Shown here one piece after another: positions 15,468 through 23,748 of a DNA stretch of 64,000 nt. The position numbers and the translations under genes are program-made. Origin of the DNA: JAUJNH01 sp038253125 (GTDB lineage: Bacteria > Actinomycetota > Acidimicrobiia > Acidimicrobiales > JAUJNH01); the NCBI GenBank assembly GCA_038253125.1, contig JBBSHM010000003.1, positions 1-64,000 of the forward strand, written 5' to 3'. The notes under the pieces are model-generated. The model did no database searches. It saw only the letters and a program-made list of their open reading frames with translations, and was not told where the DNA came from. Every line of letters begins with the position of its first letter. Positions within the stretch are counted from its first letter, which is position 1.

Positions 15468-15710
15468 TCAGGCGTCGACGCTGGTCGGCTCTGCCACCGG
15501 CGCCGCGGCATGCCGGCGGTGGCGCTGCACAACGACGAGAGTAGCGACGGCGAAGCCTACCGAGATCACCGCCAGCACCGAGTGGACCGCCTTGAACGGC
15601 AGGTTCCGGGTGTCGTCGCGCCAGATGTTCCAGATCCGGGTGACCCACACGTAGATCGTCCAGACCGAAAAGGCGCGTAGCAGGAGCGACTGCTTGCTGG
15701 TCAGCGGCAC
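15468..15710 (-). CDS. Small membrane protein, unknown
   Basis: An 80-residue protein with a likely first membrane segment in LLLRAFSVWTIYVWVTRIWNI and a second in SVLAVISVGFAVATLVVV, followed by a basic stretch (QRHRRH) that would face the cytoplasm. No family is recognised. It lies between rnhB and lgt on the same strand, 4 nt before lgt, and 10 nt after the rnhB stop, so it is probably in one transcript. Confidence 0.7.
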   Translation of the reverse strand: MPLTSKQSLLLRAFSVWTIYVWVTRIWNIWRDDTRNLPFKAVHSVLAVISVGFAVATLVVVQRHRRHAAAPVAEPTSVDA

Positions 15711-15720
15711 GGACCCGAAC

Positions 15721-16449
15721 CTAATCCGGGATCCACCCCTGCGTCGCCGCGGGCGGCTCCCGCCACGTGCGGCCTCCCCACGGGGTGTTGTCCATGAAGA
15801 CCCAGCTGCGGCGGTGGATGGCGCTCGGGCCGATCCCCTGGAGGACCGCCTTGTGCTTGGGGCACGGGTAGCCCTTGTTGTCGTCGAACCACCACCACGG
15901 GTAGTGCTCGTGCAGCTCTCGCATCAGGCGATCACGGGTGACCTTGGCCAGTATCGAGGCGGCGGCAATGGACAGCACGGTGGCGTCGCCCTTGATGACC
16001 CGGATGGTCGTGCCCCGGCCCACGAAGTCCCAGCTCCCGTCGAGCAGCACCTTGTCCGGGGTGACCCCGAGCCCGGCGATGGCCCGGCCGGCGGCGAGCC
16101 GCTGGGCGGCTGTCATGCCCAGCTCGTCGCACTCGACCTGGCTCGCCATGCCCACGTGCCACGCCGTGCACCAGCCGGCGATGCGATCGAACAGCGCCTC
16201 GCGCTCCCGCTCGCTCAGCATCTTCGAGTCGCGCACGCCCAGCACCCGGCGGCCCTGGGGCAGCACGGCGGCGCCGACGGCCAGAGGGCCGGCCCACGCC
16301 CCGCGGCCCACCTCGTCGAGGCCGACCACCACCTGGTGGCCCTCGGCCCACATCTGCTTCTCGAGGGTGAGGGTGGGGGCGGTTGCCCGGGTCAGGGTGC
16401 GCCGGCCGGCCGGGCGCAGCAGAGGCGCCTTCTCAAGCGGTGCGACCAC
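15721..16449 (-). CDS. rnhB: Ribonuclease HII
   Basis: A 242-residue type 2 RNase H that cuts RNA in RNA-DNA hybrids and removes single ribonucleotides from DNA. The active-site block VGLDEVGRGAWAGPLAVGA carries the paired Asp-Glu, VLLDGSWDF a third Asp, and SIAAASILAKVTRDRLM the fourth. Length is normal except for about 38 extra N-terminal residues before the first strand, so a start further downstream is possible. It is the first of three co-directional closely spaced genes (rnhB, small membrane protein, lgt). Confidence 0.93.
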   Translation of the reverse strand: MVAPLEKAPLLRPAGRRTLTRATAPTLTLEKQMWAEGHQVVVGLDEVGRGAWAGPLAVGAAVLPQGRRVLGVRDSKMLSEREREALFDRIAGWCTAWHVGMASQVECDELGMTAAQRLAAGRAIAGLGVTPDKVLLDGSWDFVGRGTTIRVIKGDATVLSIAAASILAKVTRDRLMRELHEHYPWWWFDDNKGYPCPKHKAVLQGIGPSAIHRRSWVFMDNTPWGGRTWREPPAATQGWIPD

Positions 16450-16506
16450 GGTGGCGACGCTAACCCCTGGGCCGGCGGCGGCTTCGAGCGGCCGGGCCGG
16501 GGCTTG

Positions 16507-17529
16507 TCAGGCCAGGCTGACGCCAGGAGGGCCGTCGGCCACCTCGCCGATGACCGCCCACCCTTCCCCGGCCAGCCGGGCGGCGTCGGCGGTGGGGACG
16601 GCGGCCAGCAGGCCCCCGCTCGTCTGCGGGTCGTAGCAGATGGCCTCGTGCTCGGCGCTGACGCCGTCGGCCACGGTGATGCGGCCCTCCAGGGACGCCC
16701 GGTTGCGGGGGTCGCCTCCGGTGCGGACGCCCCGCCCGGCCGCGGCCTGGGCCCCATCGAGGAGCGGGAGGGCGGCGGCGGAGAGGCGCAGCGCCACCCC
16801 GCCCCGCTCGGCCACCTCCCAGCCGTGGCCGAACAGGCCGTAGCCGGTCACGTCGGTGCAGGCCCTGGGGCCGGCCCCGCCGTCGACCTCGGCGAGCCTC
16901 TCGGCCGCCGCCCGGTTGATCCGGCGCATCCACCCGATGGCCACCGCCTTGTCGGCCTCGTCCCCGCCGGCCAGCACGATCCCGGTGCCGATCGGCTTGG
17001 ACAGGACCAGGACGTCGCCGGGGCGGGAGCCGCCCTTGGCCCACACCCGGTCCGGGTGCACGGTGCCCTGCACGGCGAGGCCGAATATCGGCTCCTCGCT
17101 GCGGATGGTGTGACCCCCGGCCACGACGCCGCCGGCCTCGGCCACGATCTCGGCCGCCGCCCCGAAGATGGCCTCGATGGCCGCCACCGGCAGCCGCTCG
17201 GGGAAGGCGGCGACGTTCACGGCCAGGCGGACGCGGCCTCCCATGGCGAACACGTCCGAGCAGGCGTTGGCGGCGGCGATGGCGCCGAAGTCGGCCGGGT
17301 CGTCGACCAGGGGCGGGAAGAAGTCGGTGGTGCTCACCAGGGCCAGGTCGTCGCTCAGGCGCAGCACGGCGGCGTCATCGAAGGGCGCCAGGCCGACGAG
17401 CAGGTCGGAGGCCCCGCCCTCGGCGGCCAGCCGGGCCACCAGGTCACGCAGCGGCGCCGCCCCCCACTTGGCTGCGCAGCCGCCGCAGGCCGTCCACTCA
17501 GTGAGGCGAAGGGTCTCGCTCATGGTCAT
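16507..17529 (-). CDS. selD: Selenide, water dikinase (selenophosphate synthetase)
   Basis: A 340-residue enzyme that makes selenophosphate from selenide and ATP, the selenium donor for selenocysteine and selenouridine. The N-terminal active-site segment is TACGGCAAKW, with Cys18 at the catalytic Cys/Sec position and Lys21; it is the Cys form, so no in-frame UGA is needed. The metal/ATP site appears as PFDDAAVLRL and STTDFFPPLVDDP, then GGHTI and the C-terminal DPQTSGGLL. Length is normal. No selA, selB, tRNA-Sec or selenoprotein is seen in this window, so the user of selenophosphate must be elsewhere. Its 5' end overlaps the 3' end of the upstream lipoprotein gene by about 30 nt. Confidence 0.95.
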   Translation of the reverse strand: MTMSETLRLTEWTACGGCAAKWGAAPLRDLVARLAAEGGASDLLVGLAPFDDAAVLRLSDDLALVSTTDFFPPLVDDPADFGAIAAANACSDVFAMGGRVRLAVNVAAFPERLPVAAIEAIFGAAAEIVAEAGGVVAGGHTIRSEEPIFGLAVQGTVHPDRVWAKGGSRPGDVLVLSKPIGTGIVLAGGDEADKAVAIGWMRRINRAAAERLAEVDGGAGPRACTDVTGYGLFGHGWEVAERGGVALRLSAAALPLLDGAQAAAGRGVRTGGDPRNRASLEGRITVADGVSAEHEAICYDPQTSGGLLAAVPTADAARLAGEGWAVIGEVADGPPGVSLA

Positions 17530-18442
17530 GCGGAGGACCGTACCCAGGCGGCGGAGGTTGTGTGACCCATCCGGGCGGCGCCCCCGGAGGCCCGGGAGGC
17601 CCGGGAGGCCCCGGCGGCTGGTTCCGGCGCCGGCTGCGACGGATCAGGACGACGATGAGGATGATGATGCCGATGAGCACCAGCAGCCCGCCCCCGACCA
17701 GGACGGCGACGATGATGAGGACGGTGCGGGTGTCGTTTGTCTGCACCCCCTTGTCGAGCGCCGGGTCCCGGGCTCCGAAGCGCCGCTGCAGCTCGGCCCG
17801 GTCCGCCTGGTAGGTGCCGTGGCCGCCGTAGCCGTTGTTGCAGATGACGCTGAGCTGCTCGATCCGGAACGGCAGGTTGCGCCACACCACCCCGGCAGCC
17901 TCGGCGGCGGCGGCGTCGAGGTCCTCGGTGTCCTTCTCGACGATGACCCGGAGCGAGTCCCCCGGCTCGAGCTGGACGTCGGGGACGCCGAACCCGGCGT
18001 CATCCAGCGCCCGGACGGTCGAGACGCTCCCCCGCACCACGCCGCACCCGACCAAGAGGAGAAGGGCGGCGCACAGCACCAGGCCCAGCACTCGACTGCC
18101 GGAGGGGCCTCCGCCGGGCCGGATCGCCCGGTGGTGGCCCCGGCCGAGACGGCTGCGACCGGAGCGACCCTGTAGGGCGACGGCGCCGGGCGTCGGGCTG
18201 CGGCCCTCGGTCGCCGGGGCGGGCCCCGACAGGGCGATGGCGCCGGGCCGCGGGCCGCTGCCGTCGGCCGCCGGGGCGGGATCCAACGTCGCTAGGACCA
18301 CCGCGGCCCGAAGGTCGAGCGCATGACAGGCATGGCCATGGGTCCGACGGTAGGCGGCCCGGGGAGGGCCGCACGAGTCGCCGGCCCAGCAGCCGCGCAC
18401 CGGGTTTGGCGCCCGCACGGCTGGCCTGATCGCGTGGCTCAT
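17498..18442 (-). CDS. Lipoprotein with C-terminal membrane span, unknown
   Basis: A frame of 314 residues. A lipoprotein-type signal (VLGLVLCAALLLLVGCG, lipobox Cys133) is followed by an about 100-residue domain with two cysteines missing partners, then a second membrane segment (residues 240-267) ending in RRSRRR and a proline/glycine-rich tail. Extracytoplasmic domain between two membrane elements is likely. The ATG at 18442 overlaps the upstream stop (ATGA), but the first 115 residues are low complexity, including a 19-residue tandem repeat (PGAIALSGPAPATEG-like), so the true start could be nearer the signal. It overlaps selD by 32 nt. Confidence 0.6.
   Translation of the reverse strand: MSHAIRPAVRAPNPVRGCWAGDSCGPPRAAYRRTHGHACHALDLRAAVVLATLDPAPAADGSGPRPGAIALSGPAPATEGRSPTPGAVALQGRSGRSRLGRGHHRAIRPGGGPSGSRVLGLVLCAALLLLVGCGVVRGSVSTVRALDDAGFGVPDVQLEPGDSLRVIVEKDTEDLDAAAAEAAGVVWRNLPFRIEQLSVICNNGYGGHGTYQADRAELQRRFGARDPALDKGVQTNDTRTVLIIVAVLVGGGLLVLIGIIILIVVLIRRSRRRNQPPGPPGPPGPPGAPPGWVTQPPPPGYGPPHDHERDPSPH
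18174..18283. repeat. 57-bp tandem repeat in lipoprotein 5' part
   Basis: Two imperfect units starting AGGGCGA(C/T)GGCGCCGGG at 18174 and 18231, each with the shared block GCCGGGGCGGG near its end. 57 is a multiple of three, giving a 19-residue peptide repeat if this part is translated. Confidence 0.65.
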
Positions 18443-20208
18443 GAGAGCTCGACCGTGCCCCCGCCGCCGGAGCCGGCGGGCGGTGCCGGGGGGCTGAGCA
18501 GGGCCTCACCCCGGGGCTCGTCTGTCAGGAACCTGGCGTCGAGACCGGGGGCGGTGAGGCGCAGGCCCGAGTTGGCCTCCCACAGCAGCGCCGGCCGTTC
18601 CCCGTGCCACCGCACGGCGTAGGAGAGGCGCACGCCGCCGGACAGGACAGCGTCGTCGACCCGTACCGGCTGGCCCCGCCACTCGTCTGGCAGCACCGGC
18701 AGCAAGACGGCGTGGCCGGGCTCCGGCTCGGTGACCAGCAGGTCCCTCACGAGGAGGAGGAACGCGGCGGTGGCGGCCGGGCTGTGGCCTCGGCCGTCGC
18801 TGCCGGCACCGGTCCTGGGGTGGACGTGATCGGGCCAGGCCCAGGTGGGTGCGCCGACACCGACCAGCCAGGCCAGGCGGCCCAGGGCGGCAGGGTCACC
18901 CGAGGCCACCTCGGCGGCCGCGGCCGCCATCGTGGCCACCACATCGTAGCCGGCCGGCCCCCTGGCGGCCGCGTGAGGTGTTGCCACCCGGCCCGGGCGA
19001 TCGCCGATGGCCGATGCGGCAGCGGTCGTAGGCGGCGGGAGCCCTGGGCCCTCGGCTCCCCGCCCTGCCGGGCCGCTCGGGCCCGCGGATCCCCGCTCTG
19101 CCGGGCCGCTCGGGCCCGCGGATCCCCGCTCTGCCGGGCCGCTCGGGCCCTCGGCGCCTCGCGCAGGGGGTACGAAGGAATTCTCGGATGATCGGGCCGG
19201 CGCGCTGCTCCGGGCGTCGCTCGTCATCGTCGATCGACCGGTGGCAGCCAGGGCAGCCCGGATGAGCTCCGCCTCTTCGGGCGTCGCGGCATCCTCCGGT
19301 CCGATCAGGAGCAGGCTGCGACATGCGGCGTCAAAGGCGTGTTGCAGCTGGCCATCGGGCACGTCGATGCGCACGCCGTCCCGGCCCGGGCTCTGGGCCT
19401 TCCAGCCGCGCACGGCAGCGGTCGACGACGCCCGCCCGTCCACACCTCCCGACGGGCCGCCCAGCGGAATCACCGCCCGGACGGTGGTGCGGTGGGCCAC
19501 CGGGACCAGCACGGCCACCGATGCCAGGCCCTCATGGCACACCGCCGGCGCCGTCCTCGGGCCGGCGGCGCCGCTGAGCACCAGTCCCGCCACGTCGCCC
19601 GAGGCTGCGGTGGAGGCGGCCATCCGCCGGGAAGGCCCTGACAGGATCAGGGCGGTGCGCCCGTCGACCAGGACCTGCGAGCCCTCGACAGCCACCGTTG
19701 CCACGCTGGTGGCCCCGAGCGGGTCGTAGGGGCGGATGACCAGCGCCAGGGCGAAGGGCGAGGGTGAGCGGTTTTCCACCTCGATGACGAGGAAACCGGG
19801 GACGCCGAAGCAGCGGTGCACGGCGTCACCGCTTGGGACGCGAAGCACGGTCTCGACCACCGGGGTCGAGTCGACCAGGGACTGGCGCACCGCCGGCTCG
19901 CGGCTGGGCAGGCGCCACCGGTCGTCGGCGCCCACCCACCAGTCGAGCGACCACCCGCCGAGGCGGGGGGTGACCAGGCCGGCGGGGTCGACGGCGGCGG
20001 CCGGCCCGCCGGACGGCCCCACCAGCGTCCACCGACGACCGGTGCGGTTGACCAGGCCCTCGCCGGCGAGGCGGGGGACAAAGGCGACACCGCTCTGATC
20101 CACCTGCCGCCCCAGGCCCCAGGGCAGCACCCAGCCCGCGTCCACCAGCCGGGCCGTCCGCTGCGGGCGGTCCAGGTCGCCAGGGGGGCGGCGGCCCGGC
20201 CACAGCAC
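18439..20208 (-). CDS. Six-hairpin-glycosidase-like protein with repeat insert
   Basis: A 589-residue protein. The N-terminal half is beta-rich (GWSLDWWVGADDRWRLPS; FLVIEVENRSPSPFALALV), followed by an alpha-rich part (LQHAFDAACRSLLLIGPED; AFLLLVRDLLVTEPE) and a final beta segment (HAVLLPVLPDEWRGQPVRV). This order resembles glycosidases with an (alpha/alpha)6 barrel, but the barrel is short and I see no clear catalytic pair, so enzyme activity is uncertain. In the middle, three 33-bp repeats encode GSAGPSGPAER-type units where a barrel segment would be expected. GTG start 9 nt after gpsA; the stop overlaps the lipoprotein gene. Confidence 0.55.
   Translation of the reverse strand: MLWPGRRPPGDLDRPQRTARLVDAGWVLPWGLGRQVDQSGVAFVPRLAGEGLVNRTGRRWTLVGPSGGPAAAVDPAGLVTPRLGGWSLDWWVGADDRWRLPSREPAVRQSLVDSTPVVETVLRVPSGDAVHRCFGVPGFLVIEVENRSPSPFALALVIRPYDPLGATSVATVAVEGSQVLVDGRTALILSGPSRRMAASTAASGDVAGLVLSGAAGPRTAPAVCHEGLASVAVLVPVAHRTTVRAVIPLGGPSGGVDGRASSTAAVRGWKAQSPGRDGVRIDVPDGQLQHAFDAACRSLLLIGPEDAATPEEAELIRAALAATGRSTMTSDARSSAPARSSENSFVPPARGAEGPSGPAERGSAGPSGPAERGSAGPSGPAGRGAEGPGLPPPTTAAASAIGDRPGRVATPHAAARGPAGYDVVATMAAAAAEVASGDPAALGRLAWLVGVGAPTWAWPDHVHPRTGAGSDGRGHSPAATAAFLLLVRDLLVTEPEPGHAVLLPVLPDEWRGQPVRVDDAVLSGGVRLSYAVRWHGERPALLWEANSGLRLTAPGLDARFLTDEPRGEALLSPPAPPAGSGGGGTVELS
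19054..19152. repeat. 33-bp tandem repeat, three copies
   Basis: Units 19054-19086, 19087-19119 and 19120-19152 are nearly identical, core CCGGGCCGCTCGGGCCC with GGATCCCCGCTCTG between cores. Same family as the copies in imuA' and imuB. Confidence 0.92.
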
Positions 20209-20217
20209 GGGGCGGCC

Positions 20218-21216
20218 CTACAGCCCGTGCTGCTCTAGGCCGGTGCCCCGCGCCAGGAGGCTGCGCAGGGCGTCGGCGGCCGTCCAGCCCTCGTGGCAGA
20301 CGCCGGCCACGGCCTCGGCGATGGGCAGGTCCAGACCGACCCCGCGGGCCAGGTCGACCACGGCCCGGCTGGTCTTCACGCCCTCGGCCACCATGTTCAT
20401 CTCGGCGACCACCTCGGCAATGGTCTGACCGGACCCGAGTGCGGCGCCCACGGCCCGGTTGCGGCTCTGCCGGCTGGAGCACGTCGCCACCAGGTCCCCG
20501 AGGCCGGCCAGGCCGGAGAACGTGAGCGGCCGGCCGCCGAGCGCCACGCCCAGGCGGGACAGCTCGGCCAGGCCGCGGGTTATCAGGCTGGCCTTGGTGT
20601 TATCGCCGAAGCCCATCCCGTGGGCGATCCCGACGGCGATGGCCACGACGTTCTTGAGGGCGCCGGCCAGCTCGCAACCGACGACGTCGTCATTGGTGTA
20701 CACCCGGAAGACCGGGGTGCAGAACACATCCATCATGCGCTCGGCCAGCCGCAGATCGGCGAACGCCACCACCGACGCCGCCGGCTGGCCGACCGCCACC
20801 TCCCGGGCCAGGTTCGGCCCGGTCAGCAGCCCAGCCGGGCTGCTCGGCAGCACCTGTCGGACCACCTGGGTCATGCGCAGGAGCGTGCCCTGCTCCACCC
20901 CCTTGGCCAGGCTCACGACCGGCGTGCCCTCGGCGACGAAGGGCGCCGCCTCGGCCAGCACCGCCCGCATGCCGTGGCTGGGCACGGCAAGTGCGACGAC
21001 GTCGGCGTGGGCCACCGCCTCCTCCAGGTCGCTCGTGGCCCGGACGTCCTCAGGCAGCAGGTAGCCGGGGAGGTAAATCGAGTTGGTGTGCTCGGCCTGC
21101 ATCTCCTTGGCGATCTCGGGCCGGCGGGCCCAGAGCACGACGTCGCCCCCCTGGCGGCACAGCCCGGCGACCACCGTCCCCCAGCTGCCGGCCCCGACCA
21201 CGGCCACGGTCGTCAT
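20218..21216 (-). CDS. gpsA: Glycerol-3-phosphate dehydrogenase [NAD(P)+]
   Basis: A 332-residue soluble dehydrogenase making sn-glycerol 3-phosphate from dihydroxyacetone phosphate for phospholipid synthesis. The Rossmann motif GAGSWGTVVA is at the N-terminus, the catalytic lysine is in GALKNVVAIAVGI, and SGLAGLGDLVATCSS and SRNR are the conserved substrate-side motifs. Length is typical. It lies back to back with cofC (83 bp between starts), an arrangement also known for gpdA2 and fbiD in Mycobacterium tuberculosis. Confidence 0.95.
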   Translation of the reverse strand: MTTVAVVGAGSWGTVVAGLCRQGGDVVLWARRPEIAKEMQAEHTNSIYLPGYLLPEDVRATSDLEEAVAHADVVALAVPSHGMRAVLAEAAPFVAEGTPVVSLAKGVEQGTLLRMTQVVRQVLPSSPAGLLTGPNLAREVAVGQPAASVVAFADLRLAERMMDVFCTPVFRVYTNDDVVGCELAGALKNVVAIAVGIAHGMGFGDNTKASLITRGLAELSRLGVALGGRPLTFSGLAGLGDLVATCSSRQSRNRAVGAALGSGQTIAEVVAEMNMVAEGVKTSRAVVDLARGVGLDLPIAEAVAGVCHEGWTAADALRSLLARGTGLEQHGL

Positions 21217-21299
21217 CGCGGGCGACCGTAGCCCTCGCCATCTGAACGGCTCTCCGCATCTGGCCTCCGGGCTCCGGCAGGGGACCTAGGGTCGATGCG

Positions 21300-21890
21300 G
21301 TGGAGGCCAATGCCGCGGTGCTCGTGCCGGTCAAGGCCTTCGGCGAGGCGAAGCGGCGGCTGAGCCCGGCCCTCGGCGCTGGCGAGCGTGCCGCCCTGTC
21401 GCGCCGGCTGGCAGCCGGGGTGGTGGCGGCAGCCGGGCCGCTACCGGTCGCCGTCGTCTGCTGTGACCGGGATGTGGCGGGGTGGGCCCGGGAGCTGGGG
21501 GCGCTGGTGATCTGGGAGCCGGGCCGTGGGCTCAACGGCGCCGTCGCCGCCGGCGTCGCCCACCTGGGCGCCGAGGGCTTCGCCACAGCAGTCGTGGCCC
21601 ACGGCGACCTGGCTCGGCCCGCCGGGCTGGCGGATCTCCTGGGCAGCCACCCGGCTGCGGGCATCACCCTGGTGCCGGACAGCCGGGACGACGGCACGAA
21701 CGTCGTCGTGGTCCCGACCACCGTCGGCTTCCGGTTCTCCTACGGCCCGGGTTCGTTCCGCCGCCACCTGGACGAGGCGGACACCGGCGACCTGGTGCTG
21801 CGCGTCGTCCGGGGGAGCGACCTCTCGCTCGATGTCGACCTCCCGTCCGACCTCCCGCTGGCGGGCTGCGCCACCTCGCCCGGCCGGTGA
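21300..21890 (+). CDS. cofC: 2-phospho-L-lactate / PEP guanylyltransferase (F420 synthesis)
   Basis: A 196-residue nucleotidyltransferase of the CofC/FbiD family, which activates 2-phospholactate or phosphoenolpyruvate with GTP for coenzyme F420. Visible signatures are the N-terminal VLVPVKAFGEAKRRLSPAL, the AVVAHGDLARP metal-binding region (HGDL, usually HADL), and SRDDGTNVVVVP. In actinobacteria the substrate is more often PEP (FbiD); the sequence alone does not decide. The GTG start gives the normal N-terminus. Its stop overlaps the GTG of the deacetylase gene (GTGA). No cofD/fbiB genes are in the window. Confidence 0.9.
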   Translation: MEANAAVLVPVKAFGEAKRRLSPALGAGERAALSRRLAAGVVAAAGPLPVAVVCCDRDVAGWARELGALVIWEPGRGLNGAVAAGVAHLGAEGFATAVVAHGDLARPAGLADLLGSHPAAGITLVPDSRDDGTNVVVVPTTVGFRFSYGPGSFRRHLDEADTGDLVLRVVRGSDLSLDVDLPSDLPLAGCATSPGR

Positions 21891-22666
21891 CCGACCGCCA
21901 CGCCGCCGGGGAGACGGCGGTCACAGTCGATCTGCCCACGCCCACAGTGGCCCTGGCCGTGGCCGCCCACCCCGACGACGTCGAGTTCCAGGCCGGCGCC
22001 ACCCTGGCCCGGTGGGCGGCGGCAGGGTGCGAGATCCACCACCTGATCCTCACCGACGGGTCGAAGGGCACGTGGGATCCCGACACCGACCCTGCCGCCC
22101 TGGTGCACGAGCGGGAGGCCGAGCAGCGGGCCGCCTCCCGCCGCCTGGGCGGCGCCGAAGGCGGCGTGCGCTTCCTGCGCTGGCCCGACGGCGAGCTTGA
22201 GGCCGGCCTGCGCCAGCGGGCCCAGGTGGCGGCTGTCATCCACCAGGTCAGGCCCGAGGTCGTCCTGGGCCACGACCCGTGGCGCCGATACCGGCTCCAC
22301 CCCGACCACCGCAACGCCGGCTGGCTGGTCTGCGACGCCGTGGTCGCCGCTCGTGACCCGCTGTTCTTCCCCGAGCTGGCCACGCCGCCGCATCGGCCCG
22401 CAGCCCTGCTGCTGTGGGAGGCCGACGAAGTCAACCACGTCGAGGTGGCCGACGAGGAGGCCCTGACAGCCAAGGTGGCTGCGCTCCTCGAGCACCGCAG
22501 CCAGTTCGTCACCACCCACAGGATGAGTGGCGTCGAAGCGGGCGGCTCCGTCGACGCCGCAGAGGCGGCGGCCTTCGCGGCCCGTCAGCGGGACGGCCTG
22601 GTAGAGCGGGCGGCGGGCGTGGGCGCCCGGTTGGGTGAATCGTTTCGCCTGCTCGACGACCTCTAG
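21887..22666 (+). CDS. PIG-L family zinc deacetylase
   Basis: A 259-residue GlcNAc-PI/MshB-type deacetylase. The zinc-binding AAHPDDVEFQAGATLA is near residue 22, GSKGTWDPDTDPAALVHERE follows, and a further metal His lies in HPDHRNAGWLV. The family removes acetyl groups from N-acetylglucosaminyl substrates, for example in mycothiol synthesis (MshB) or mycothiol-conjugate cleavage (Mca). Start by GTG overlapping the cofC stop indicates coupling. Which substrate is used here cannot be read; mycothiol metabolism is the likely actinobacterial setting. Confidence 0.9.
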   Translation: MTDRHAAGETAVTVDLPTPTVALAVAAHPDDVEFQAGATLARWAAAGCEIHHLILTDGSKGTWDPDTDPAALVHEREAEQRAASRRLGGAEGGVRFLRWPDGELEAGLRQRAQVAAVIHQVRPEVVLGHDPWRRYRLHPDHRNAGWLVCDAVVAARDPLFFPELATPPHRPAALLLWEADEVNHVEVADEEALTAKVAALLEHRSQFVTTHRMSGVEAGGSVDAAEAAAFAARQRDGLVERAAGVGARLGESFRLLDDL

Positions 22667-22713
22667 CTCGCCGAGCACCACCGGCCGGGGAGGTCGCCTC
22701 CCCGGCCCGCCAG

Positions 22714-23133
22714 CTACTTCTTGCCGACCCTCTTCGATGTCACCTTTGATGCCTTGCCGGTCGGGGTGGACGATTGGCTGGCCTCCTTTGACGGCGGGGC
22801 GTCGCTCTTGCCCGCCGCCTTGGACGCCGCCGCCTTGGCCGGCGCCTTCTTGGCGCTGTTGGCCTTGTTCTCCCCCTGCACCTTCGACGCCCCCGGCGAC
22901 TGGGCCGCCTTCGACGCCGTGCTTACCTTCGCCGCCTTGTCCGCTGCTGCCTTGGCCGGGGCCTTCGCCGTCGGGCCTGCGGCGGGCTTGGCTGGCGAGG
23001 ACTTCTTCGTGGCCGCCGCCGCCGTCGTGGTCTCCACGTCCGCGTTCTGGCTGCTGGCCGCCTTGGACCCGCCGGGCATCGCCTTCTTCACAGCGGCGGC
23101 GGCCTTCTTGATCGGTGACTTCTTCTCGGCCAT
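22714..23133 (-). CDS. Lysine/alanine-rich histone H1-like protein
   Basis: A 139-residue low-complexity basic protein made mainly of Lys, Ala, Ser and Pro (AEKKSPIKKAAAAVKKAMPGG; SAKKAPAKAAASKAAGK). It has no folded domain visible and resembles bacterial H1-like nucleoid proteins and the tail of HupB. The ATG at 23133 is preceded by GAAGAAGGG, a fair Shine-Dalgarno; a TTG two codons upstream is less likely. It begins 2 nt after the HU stop, so the two DNA-binding proteins are made from one message. Confidence 0.8.
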   Translation of the reverse strand: MAEKKSPIKKAAAAVKKAMPGGSKAASSQNADVETTTAAAATKKSSPAKPAAGPTAKAPAKAAADKAAKVSTASKAAQSPGASKVQGENKANSAKKAPAKAAASKAAGKSDAPPSKEASQSSTPTGKASKVTSKRVGKK

Positions 23134-23135
23134 GG

Positions 23136-23522
23136 TCAACCCTTCTTCTTCGCAGTGGACTTCTTGGCCGGAGCGGCCTTCTTGACGGGAGCCGCCTTCT
23201 TGGCAGGGGGCGCCGACTTCGACGCCGCCGACTTCCGGGCAGCCGCCTTGGCGTTCAGGGCGGTCTTGAACGCCTGGGCCGGGGCGAACCTGACGCTCTT
23301 CGAGGCGGCGATCTTGATGGCGTCGCCCGTCTGGGGGTTGCGGCCAGTGCGGGCCTTGTTGGCCTTGGGTGAGAACTTGCCGAAGCCGAACACCGACACG
23401 TCCTCGCCCTTCTTGACGGTGCTCATGATGCCGCTTACGACGGCCTCGACGGCCTCCTCGGCTTCCTTCTTGCCGCTCCCCGTGGTCGCCGCCACGTGCT
23501 CGATCAGGTCTGCCTTGTTCAC
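23136..23522 (-). CDS. hupB: HU-family DNA-binding protein with lysine tail (HupB-like)
   Basis: A 128-residue nucleoid protein. The first about 95 residues are a complete HU domain: NKADLIEHVAATTGSGKKEA, VSVFGFGKFSPKANKARTGRNPQTG with the DNA-intercalating arm, and IAASKSVRFAPAQAFK. The last about 30 residues are PAKKA-type repeats, as in mycobacterial HupB/Hlp. It bends and compacts DNA. The GTG at 23522 is chosen because it gives the standard HU N-terminus and is preceded by a strong GGAGGTG Shine-Dalgarno. Confidence 0.95.
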   Translation of the reverse strand: MNKADLIEHVAATTGSGKKEAEEAVEAVVSGIMSTVKKGEDVSVFGFGKFSPKANKARTGRNPQTGDAIKIAASKSVRFAPAQAFKTALNAKAAARKSAASKSAPPAKKAAPVKKAAPAKKSTAKKKG

Positions 23523-23748
23523 GCCACCTCCAGGTGGGTTGGGGAAGTCCCTGTCAATGAAAGGGCTTCCGGCCCTCCAGGTCAAGCATCCTCCAAGCAT
23601 CCTCCGAGTAGACATGGGCCGTTTTCCGGCCCCGCAGCCGGAGAAACCCAGGATCTGCAAGGATTTCGGGGTGCAGCCGCGGCCCGACAGGTCCTGCCAG
23701 ACGACGATCACCGGCGTGCCGGGGTGCGGCTTGCCCGCCGCTGACCCG

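Noticed and set aside
16507..17529. SelD as a selenoprotein needing SECIS
   Set aside because: The active-site position is Cys with no in-frame TGA.
15694..17565. A 623-codon plus-strand open frame opposite rnhB and selD
   Set aside because: No domain; both genes on the other strand have full motif sets.
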